Positions 57,454-64,000 of a DNA stretch of 64,000 nucleotides are shown one piece after another. The stretch is taken from contig NZ_PHGZ01000001.1 in NCBI RefSeq assembly GCF_002795405.1, positions 1 to 64,000 on the forward strand, in the 5' to 3' direction. This DNA comes from Caviibacterium pharyngocola. GTDB lineage: Bacteria; Pseudomonadota; Gammaproteobacteria; Enterobacterales; Pasteurellaceae. The notes under the pieces were generated by a model. It was not told the origin of the DNA and ran no database searches. It saw only the letters and a list, made by a program, of their open reading frames with translations. Every line of letters starts with the position of its first letter. Within the stretch, counting starts at the first letter, position 1. The translations under genes were made by a program, and so were the position numbers.

Positions 57454-58185
57454 ATGATTATTAAACCTAAATTGTGGGAAATTCCTCAACCGATCGATGA
57501 AATTTATGCGCGTTTGGCGGAAAAAGAACAAATCTTAGCGGAACGGATTCGCCAAATCGCCGCGCAGCATAACAATGCGAAATTCGCCAGCAGCTTGGCG
57601 GTGGAAGATATGGTGATCACCGACGCGATTGCAAAATCCGGTGAAAAATTAACGGTGTTTACTTTGGAAACCGGACGTTTAAATCCGGAAACGTTGGCGT
57701 TAATCGATGCGGTGAAAACGCGTTATCCCGATTTAGCCTTCGAATTATATTTCCCGCAAGCGGAAGCAGCACAGCGTTATGATCAAGAAAAAGGACGTAA
57801 TGCTTTTTACGAAAGCGTGGAATTGCGTCGGGAATGTTGCTTTATTCGTAAAATCGAACCTTTAAATCGCGCGTTGGCGGAAGCGGATGCGTGGTTCACC
57901 GGTCAGCGCCGCGAACAATCGGTCACGCGCACCGAATTAGCCTTTCACGAACAAGACGGCGGACGCGGAATCGATAAATATAACCCGATTTTCGACTGGA
58001 GCGAGGCGGAAGTATGGGCATATATTTTGAAATATCAAATTCCGTACAACGACTTGTATAAACAAGGTTATCCGAGTATCGGTTGCGAACCTTGCACTCG
58101 TCCGGTGAAACAGGATGAAGATATTCGTGCCGGTCGTTGGTGGTGGGAAAACAAAGACAGTAAAGAATGCGGCTTGCATAAATAA
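57454..58185 (+). CDS. cysH: Adenylylsulfate (APS) reductase, [4Fe-4S] type
   Basis: The 243-residue protein has the catalytic cysteine in the C-terminal KECGLH (Cys239) and also the CC...CxxC pattern: Cys128-Cys129 in RRECCFIRK, and Cys211/Cys214 in GCEPCTRP. These cysteines bind the [4Fe-4S] cluster in assimilatory APS reductases; E. coli-type PAPS reductases lack them. It should therefore reduce APS directly to sulfite with thioredoxin. No cysC (APS kinase) occurs in the operon, which agrees. Automated pipelines may label it PAPS reductase. Confidence 0.92.
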   Translation: MIIKPKLWEIPQPIDEIYARLAEKEQILAERIRQIAAQHNNAKFASSLAVEDMVITDAIAKSGEKLTVFTLETGRLNPETLALIDAVKTRYPDLAFELYFPQAEAAQRYDQEKGRNAFYESVELRRECCFIRKIEPLNRALAEADAWFTGQRREQSVTRTELAFHEQDGGRGIDKYNPIFDWSEAEVWAYILKYQIPYNDLYKQGYPSIGCEPCTRPVKQDEDIRAGRWWWENKDSKECGLHK

Positions 58186-58224
58186 GATTTTGACAAAATT
58201 AAACGGAAGAAGGGAACAAAGAGA

Positions 58225-59151
58225 ATGACGGAACAAACCCAAATTCAAAACGGCCATTTAGATTGGCTGGAAGCGGAATCCATTCATATTATTCGTGAAG
58301 TGGTGGCGGAATGCGAAAATCCGGCGCTACTTTTTTCGGGCGGGAAAGACTCGGTGGTGCTATTAGCCTTGGCGCGTAAAGCCTTCCAATTAGGTAATCG
58401 CGAGGTGAAATTGCCGTTTCCTTTAGTGCATATTGACACAGGGCATAACTACCCTGAAGTGATTCAATTTCGCGACGAACAAGTGGCGAAGTTAAATGCG
58501 CGTTTAGTGGTGGGGCACGTTGAAGATTCCATCGCGCGCGGCACGGTGGTATTACGCAAAGAAACCGACAGCCGTAACGCGGCGCAAGCGGTGACATTAT
58601 TGGAAACCATTGCGGAAAACGGTTTCGATGCCTTGATGGGCGGTGCGAGACGAGACGAAGAAAAAGCGCGCGCCAAAGAACGTATCTTCTCTTTCCGCGA
58701 TGAATTCGGTCAATGGGATCCGAAGGCGCAACGCCCTGAATTATGGTCGCTTTATAATGCGAAATTACACAAAGGCGAAAATATGCGCGTGTTCCCGATT
58801 TCTAACTGGACGGAATTGGATATTTGGCAATATATCGCGCGTGAGAATCTCGAATTGCCGCCGATTTATTACACGCATAAACGCGAAGTAGTGCGCAGAA
58901 AAGGTTTGCTTGTTCCGGTCACGCCGTTAACACCGAAAGCGCCGCACGAACAAAGTGAAATCGTGGATGTGCGTTTCCGCACGGTGGGCGATATTAGCTG
59001 TACTTGTCCGGTCGCTAGCACGGCGGCGAACGCCCTTGAAATTATTCAAGAAACCGCGCTTGCCGATATTTCCGAACGCAGCGCCACCCGTTTAGACGAC
59101 CAAGCCAGCGAAGCGGCAATGGAAAAACGTAAAAAAGAAGGTTATTTCTAA
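58225..59151 (+). CDS. cysD: Sulfate adenylyltransferase subunit 2
   Basis: CysD is the catalytic subunit of ATP sulfurylase, making APS from ATP and sulfate. The 308-residue protein has the PP-loop LLFSGGKDSVVLL near residue 35, GGARRDEEKARAKERIFSFRDEFGQWDPK near 139 and the C-terminal ISCTCPVASTA segment, with a KKKEGYF end. It works as a heterodimer with CysN, encoded 59 bases on. Confidence 0.96.
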   Translation: MTEQTQIQNGHLDWLEAESIHIIREVVAECENPALLFSGGKDSVVLLALARKAFQLGNREVKLPFPLVHIDTGHNYPEVIQFRDEQVAKLNARLVVGHVEDSIARGTVVLRKETDSRNAAQAVTLLETIAENGFDALMGGARRDEEKARAKERIFSFRDEFGQWDPKAQRPELWSLYNAKLHKGENMRVFPISNWTELDIWQYIARENLELPPIYYTHKREVVRRKGLLVPVTPLTPKAPHEQSEIVDVRFRTVGDISCTCPVASTAANALEIIQETALADISERSATRLDDQASEAAMEKRKKEGYF

Positions 59152-59210
59152 TCGACGCGTGAAAACGGAAAGAAAATAAATCAGCATATCAGGAATCGGA
59201 GAAGAATATT

Positions 59211-60503
59211 ATGACAACCCAACTTACCCCGCTGCGTTTTATTACCGCAGGTAGCGTTGATGACGGTAAAAGCACACTCATCGGGCGTTTATTATACGAT
59301 AGCAAATCATTATTAACGGATCAGCTTAATGTGTTAAATCAAGCGAAAGATAAATCTAACAAAGAAGCGATCGATTTTTCACTATTAACCGACGGTTTAG
59401 AAGCCGAGCGCGAACAAGGTATCACGATCGATGTAGCCTATCGTTATTTCTCTACGGCAAAACGTAAATTTATTATTGCCGACACACCGGGACACGAACA
59501 ATATACGCGTAATATGGTTACCGGCGCATCGACTGCTTCCGCTGCCATTGTGTTGGTGGATGCCTCACAGCTGGATTTCACTCGTCAACCGGTGGAATTA
59601 TTGGCGCAAACCAAACGTCATTCGGCGATTTTACGTCATCTGAATTGCCCGCATATTATTGTTGCGGTGAATAAAATGGATTTATTGGATTACAGCGAAG
59701 AAAAATTCAATTTAATCAAAGCCGCTTACGGTGAACTTGCCGAGCATTTAGGTTTAAAAGATGTTCGTTTCGTGCCGGTTTCCGCCTTACTCGGCGATAA
59801 TTTGGTATATAAAAGCGATAGTACGCCTTGGTATCAGGGCGAACCTTTATTGACGATTTTGGAAAATTTACCGAGTATTGAAGAAGAGCAAAGCGGTAGC
59901 GAAGATTTTTATTTTCCGGTTCAGTTGGTCATTCGCCAAGATGCGGATAAACAAGACGATTTTCGCGGTTATCAAGGACGCATTGAAGCCGGTGAAGTGC
60001 ATATCGGTCAAAAAATTCGCATCGAACCTTCCGCATTAACGGCGAGCGTCACCGAAATTATTTCGCCGAAAGGTGAAGTCAAAAGCGCAAAACGCGGTGA
60101 CGTGATTACGATTCGTTTGGATAAAGATATTGATATTTCGCGCGGCGATGTGTTTGTGGCGGAATATTCACCGTTGACACCAAGCAAACAAATACAAGCG
60201 ACATTATGTTGGTTTGACGAGCGTGCGTTGAATCCGGCGCGTAAATATTTATTAAAACACGGCACGCAAACGGTATTCGCCAGAGTGAGCGAAGTGGAGC
60301 AAGTGTTGGATATTAAAACTTTATCCAATGCCACCGGCGAAGATCAAATCAAAATGAACGACATTGCGCAAGTGCGGTTAAATTTACAAAAACCGATCAC
60401 GGCGACCACTTATGCGGAAAATTCGGCGGGCGGTGCGTTTATTTTAATTGACGAAGCGACTTATCACACCGTTGCCGCAGGAATGATTTTAGGCTTGGAA
60501 TAA
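59211..60503 (+). CDS. cysN: Sulfate adenylyltransferase subunit 1 (GTPase)
   Basis: CysN is the GTPase subunit that drives APS formation. GTP motifs are GSVDDGKST (G1, residues 15-23), ADTPGHEQY (G3) and NKMD (G4), with EF-Tu-like domains 2 and 3 after residue 220. At 430 residues it is shorter than E. coli CysN (475), mostly from a short N-terminus, and it lacks the fused APS kinase found in NodQ-type proteins. Confidence 0.95.
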   Translation: MTTQLTPLRFITAGSVDDGKSTLIGRLLYDSKSLLTDQLNVLNQAKDKSNKEAIDFSLLTDGLEAEREQGITIDVAYRYFSTAKRKFIIADTPGHEQYTRNMVTGASTASAAIVLVDASQLDFTRQPVELLAQTKRHSAILRHLNCPHIIVAVNKMDLLDYSEEKFNLIKAAYGELAEHLGLKDVRFVPVSALLGDNLVYKSDSTPWYQGEPLLTILENLPSIEEEQSGSEDFYFPVQLVIRQDADKQDDFRGYQGRIEAGEVHIGQKIRIEPSALTASVTEIISPKGEVKSAKRGDVITIRLDKDIDISRGDVFVAEYSPLTPSKQIQATLCWFDERALNPARKYLLKHGTQTVFARVSEVEQVLDIKTLSNATGEDQIKMNDIAQVRLNLQKPITATTYAENSAGGAFILIDEATYHTVAAGMILGLE

Positions 60504-60554
60504 CGCCTTGCGACGGCATAAAAACTAACGAATAGAATTGACCGGAAGTACACA

Positions 60555-62351
60555 ATGACAAACACAACAACTTTTCCTTTAAACGCCGAAGCGGCGGCAT
60601 TAGTTGAACAACTGGATAATCTGCAACTGGCGTGGTTATCCGGTTATTGTTGGGCGAAAGCAAAAGGCGTCGCGGCGGAAAATTTCGCCGTTGCCGCACA
60701 ATCGACGGCACCGCAAGTCGCCGCGCCGTTAGCCGTCACCGTGTTATCCGTTTCGCAAACGGGTAATGCAAAAAGCGTTGCGGCGGATTTAGCCGAAGGT
60801 TTGAAACAAGCGGGCATTAATGTCACTTTGACTTCGGCAAGCCAATATAAAGCTAAAAATATTGCGGACGAACGCTTGTTATTATTGGTGACTTCGACCC
60901 AAGGCGAAGGCGAGCCGCCGGAAGAAGGCGTGGTGTTGTATAAATTCCTACACGGGAAAAAAGCGCCGAAATTGGATCAACTGGAGTTTGCCGTATTCGG
61001 CTTGGGCGATACCTCTTATCCGAATTTCTGCCAAGCAGGCAAAGATTTCGACCAACGTTTAGCGGAGTTGGGCGGAAAACGTTTGGCGGATCGCGTTGAT
61101 GCGGATCTGGATTTTAAACCGACGGCGGAACAATGGATTGCCTCAATAGTGGAAACGGTGAAACAAAAAGCGGCGACGGCTACGGTTGCAACGCAAAGTG
61201 CGGTGGTTTCCGGCGCAGAAAATTCTCCGACGGAAAGTCGATATAATAAAGAAAATCCGTTTCCGGCAACTTTGCTAACCAATCAAAAAATTACCGCGCG
61301 CCAAGCGGAAAAAGATGTGCGTCATATCGAATTGGATCTTGCCGATTCCGGTTTAACCTATGAAGTCGGTGATGCCTTGGGCGTGTGGTTCGATAATGAT
61401 CCGGAACTTGTGGCGGAAATTCTGGCTTCCCTCGGATTAAGCGGCGACGAAGAAGTGAATGCGCAAGGAAAAACGTTACCGATTCGCACCGCACTTTTAT
61501 CCCATTTCGAATTAACTCAAGCCACACCGGTATTTGTGAAAGCTTATGCGGAATTGGCGAAAAAGAAAAAATTAACGACTTTAGTCGGCAATGCGCAAAA
61601 ATTGGCGGATTATGTGGGTAGCACGCCGATTGCCGATGTATTAAAAGATTTTCCGGCAAAACTCGGTGCGCAACAATTTGTGGATTTACTGCGCCCGCTC
61701 ACGCCGCGTTTGTATTCGATTTCTTCTGCTCAAGCAGAAGCGGGCGACGAAGTGCATTTAAGTGTCGGCGTGGTGCGTTTCGAACATAACGGCAAAACTC
61801 GTAGCGGTGCGGCATCAAGCTATTTGGCGGATCGCGTGGAAGAAGACGGCAAAGTGCGCGTATTTGTGGAGCGCAACCCGCATTTCCGCTTACCGCAAGA
61901 TGCGAGCAAGCCGATTATTATGATCGGTTCCGGCACGGGAATCGCACCGTTCCGCGCCTTTGTTCAACAACGCGCGGCGGAAGGCGCGGAAGGGAAAAAC
62001 TGGTTGATTTTCGGTAATCAACACTTCACCCAAGATTTCCTTTACCAAACGGAATGGCAGCAGTTTGCCAAGGATGGTTTCTTACACAAATATGATTTCG
62101 CGTGGTCGCGGGATCAGGCAGAAAAAGTATATGTTCAACATAAAATTCGTCAACAAGCCACCGCACTTTGGCAATGGTTGCAAGACGGCGCATATGTTTA
62201 TGTGTGCGGTGATGCGGGTCGAATGGCGAAAGATGTGGAAAACGCCTTGTTGGATGTGATCGAACAAGAAGGCAAATTGACGCGCGACGATGCGGAAGAA
62301 TATTTGAACGGCTTGCGCGAAGATAAACGTTATCAACGCGATGTGTATTAA
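60555..62351 (+). CDS. cysJ: Sulfite reductase [NADPH] flavoprotein alpha-component
   Basis: CysJ passes electrons from NADPH through FAD and FMN to CysI. The 598-residue protein shows the FMN flavodoxin domain (about 60-200; SVSQTGNAKSVAADLAEGL, STQGEGEPPEE), the FAD segment RLYSISSAQAE near residue 390, the NADPH segment MIGSGTGIAPFRAFVQQR near 455, and the conserved C-terminus KRYQRDVY. cysI follows 87 bases later; an uptake signal lies in that gap. Confidence 0.96.
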   Translation: MTNTTTFPLNAEAAALVEQLDNLQLAWLSGYCWAKAKGVAAENFAVAAQSTAPQVAAPLAVTVLSVSQTGNAKSVAADLAEGLKQAGINVTLTSASQYKAKNIADERLLLLVTSTQGEGEPPEEGVVLYKFLHGKKAPKLDQLEFAVFGLGDTSYPNFCQAGKDFDQRLAELGGKRLADRVDADLDFKPTAEQWIASIVETVKQKAATATVATQSAVVSGAENSPTESRYNKENPFPATLLTNQKITARQAEKDVRHIELDLADSGLTYEVGDALGVWFDNDPELVAEILASLGLSGDEEVNAQGKTLPIRTALLSHFELTQATPVFVKAYAELAKKKKLTTLVGNAQKLADYVGSTPIADVLKDFPAKLGAQQFVDLLRPLTPRLYSISSAQAEAGDEVHLSVGVVRFEHNGKTRSGAASSYLADRVEEDGKVRVFVERNPHFRLPQDASKPIIMIGSGTGIAPFRAFVQQRAAEGAEGKNWLIFGNQHFTQDFLYQTEWQQFAKDGFLHKYDFAWSRDQAEKVYVQHKIRQQATALWQWLQDGAYVYVCGDAGRMAKDVENALLDVIEQEGKLTRDDAEEYLNGLREDKRYQRDVY

Positions 62352-62438
62352 TTTCGGATTGGACGCTAAAGTGCGGTGATTTTTCGTTAAATTTTGCGAA
62401 AGCGCAGCTTAAAATACAATTATTGACGGAGTGAAAAA

Positions 62439-64000
62439 ATGGCAGCAGAGGACAAAAAAACAAAATTGGATTGGCAAGATAAGCCGTTGGCGGATAACGA
62501 ACGGTTAAAATCGCAAAGTAATTTTTTACGCGGCACGATTTTAGACGACTTGGCGGATCCTTTAACAGGCGGATTTAAAGGCGATAACTTCCAATTAATT
62601 CGTTTCCACGGAATGTACGAACAAGACGATCGCGATATTCGCGCGGAACGTTTGGAAGAAAAACTCGAACCTTTGAAGTTTATGTTGTTGCGTTGCCGTT
62701 TACCGGGCGGCATTATTCAGCCGTATCAATGGATTGAGATCGATAAATTCGCGCGTGAACATACCTATTATCAATCGATCCGTTTGACCAACCGTCAAAC
62801 CTTCCAATATCACGGCGTACCGAAGGGCAAATTGCAACCGATGCACCGTTTATTGCACAGTATCGGCTTAGACAGTATCGCGACCGCGGCGGATATGAAT
62901 CGTAACGTATTATGTACCTCCAATCCGATCGAAAGCGAATTGCACCAACAAGCCTATGAATTTGCGAAGAAAATTTCCGAGCATTTATTGCCTCGCTCGC
63001 GCGGTTATTTAGATGTGTGGATCGACGGAAAGAAAATCGAGAGTTCCGAAGATTTGTTAAAACAAGAAGACGAGCCGATTTTAGGTAAAACCTTCTTACC
63101 GCGTAAATTTAAAACCGCCGTTGCCATTCCGCCGTTAAACGATGTGGACGTTTACGGTAACGATATGAATTTTATCGCGATCCAAGACGAAAACGGACAA
63201 CTTTGCGGCTTTAACGTGCTTGTGGGCGGCGGATTATCTTTCGAACACGGTAATCACAAAACCTATCCGAATATTTCGTTAGAATTAGGTTATGTACCAT
63301 TAGACAAAACCCTTGCGGCGGCGGAAGCGGTTGTTACCACGCAGCGTGATTTCGGTAATCGCAGCGATCGTAAAAATGCCAGAACACGTTACACCATTCA
63401 AAATATGACCTTGGACGGTTTCCGCGCGGAAGTGGAAAAACGAATGGGCGTGAAATTCGAACCGATTCGACCGTTTAAATTTACCGAACGCGGCGACCGT
63501 ATCGGTTGGGTGCACGGCATTGATAATAGATGGCATTTAACCTGTTTTATCGAAAGCGGACGCATTACCGATCAGCCGGAAAAACCGTTGATGACGGGAA
63601 TGTTGGAAATCGCGAAAGTGCACAAAGGCGATTTCCGTATTACCGCGAACCAAAATATTATTATCGCGAATGTGGCGGAAGAAGATAAAGCGCAAATCGA
63701 ATCCTTGGCGAAACAATACGGTTTGATTCGCCCTGAAGTCACCAAACAACGCGAATATTCGATGTCTTGCGTATCTTTCCCGACTTGCCCGTTGGCGATG
63801 GCGGAAGCGGAGCGCGTGTTGCCTGATTTTATCACCGAATTGGATAAATTGATGGCGAAACATCATTTATCCGACGACTATATTATTACCCGTATCACCG
63901 GTTGTCCGAACGGCTGCGGACGTGCAATGTTATCGGAAATCGGGTTGGTCGGTAAAGCCATCGGTCGTTATAATTTGCATATCGGCGGCGATCGCGAGGG
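62439..64000 (+). CDS. cysI: Sulfite reductase hemoprotein beta-component (3' cut by window)
   Basis: The frame opens at an ATG spaced 7 bases from GGAG and stays open to the window end, giving 520 residues of an expected ~570. CysI performs the six-electron reduction of sulfite to sulfide on a siroheme-[4Fe-4S] centre. The siroheme arginine region [17 protein letters not shown] and [13 protein letters not shown] are visible. All four cluster cysteines are present in [16 protein letters not shown] and GCPNGCGR. It should continue into the next sequence. Confidence 0.96.
   Translation, partial: MAAEDKKTKLDWQDKPLADNERLKSQSNFLRGTILDDLADPLTGGFKGDNFQLIRFHGMYEQDDRDIRAERLEEKLEPLKFMLLRCRLPGGIIQPYQWIEIDKFAREHTYYQSIRLTNRQTFQYHGVPKGKLQPMHRLLHSIGLDSIATAADMNRNVLCTSNPIESELHQQAYEFAKKISEHLLPRSRGYLDVWIDGKKIESSEDLLKQEDEPILGKTFLPRKFKTAVAIPPLNDVDVYGNDMNFIAIQDENGQLCGFNVLVGGGLSFEHGNHKTYPNISLELGYVPLDKTLAAAEAVVTTQRDFGNRSDRKNARTRYTIQNMTLDGFRAEVEKRMGVKFEPIRPFKFTERGDRIGWVHGIDNRWHLTCFIESGRITDQPEKPLMTGMLEIAKVHKGDFRITANQNIIIANVAEEDKAQIESLAKQYGLIRPEVTKQREYSMSCVSFPTCPLAMAEAERVLPDFITELDKLMAKHHLSDDYIITRITGCPNGCGRAMLSEIGLVGKAIGRYNLHIGGDRE

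Overview
The window reads as chromosome of a naturally competent member of the Pasteurellaceae. The 9-base Haemophilus-type uptake signal AAGTGCGGT (or its complement ACCGCACTT) occurs roughly 45 times, in and between genes, and four inverted pairs or near-pairs act as terminators. Gene order recalls Haemophilus influenzae in several blocks (rlmN-pilW-rodZ-ispG-hisS-yfgM; rimI/holD/rsmC; afuABC-udk-dcd-asmA-like-sotB; galE-ampG-adk). Metabolic content (hexuronate use, sulfate assimilation, cytosine salvage) fits a commensal or rumen-type species such as the Basfia / Mannheimia succiniciproducens / Actinobacillus succinogenes group; that species guess is inference from memory of synteny.

Layout. 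1-3.4 kb: the 3' end of a CdiA-type filamentous haemagglutinin with an AT-rich C-terminal toxin domain, a probable immunity gene, and an orphan haemagglutinin-repeat fragment. 3.7-9.4 kb: lpxB-rnhB, an SLC13/RCK permease, mogA, glnB and a PerM-like permease. 9.6-15.5 kb: rlmN-pilW-rodZ-ispG-hisS-yfgM, with a competence-type CRP-S site ahead of rlmN. 15.5-18.3 kb: gabD, an ICMT-like methyltransferase and a DMT exporter. 18.3-30 kb: a divergent hexuronate regulon (uxuA, uxuR, a GH31 glycosidase and TRAP permeases leftward; TRAP binding protein, SDR oxidoreductase, uxaC, kdgK and eda rightward) with TTGG-N4-CCAA operators and one CRP site. 30-40.4 kb: rimI-holD, rsmC, afuABC, udk-dcd, an AsmA-like gene and sotB. 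40.4-40.7 kb: a REP/MITE-like inverted repeat. 40.7-51.9 kb: purine permease, small lipoprotein, galE, ampG, a BASS transporter, adk, an exported ATP-dependent DNA ligase, codBA and a MetE-like gene. 51.9-64 kb: a complete sulfate-to-sulfide module, cysTWA divergent from sbp-cysGHDNJI, with cysI cut by the window end.

How it fits together. Hexuronates enter through the TRAP system and pass via UxaC, an SDR reductase, UxuA, KdgK and Eda to pyruvate and glyceraldehyde-3-phosphate. Sulfate enters via Sbp-CysTWA and is adenylated by CysDN. It is then probably reduced directly at the APS level, because CysH carries the iron-sulfur cysteine pattern of APS reductases and no cysC is present; CysJI, with siroheme from CysG, finishes the reduction. 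PurR-like boxes precede the purine permease and codBA. CRP-S-like sites precede rlmN-pilW and the exported ligase, linking both to transformation. The parts closest to undescribed biology are the toxin/immunity pair at the left edge, the GH31 enzyme inside the hexuronate regulon, and the REP-like element flanked by duplicated hairpins.
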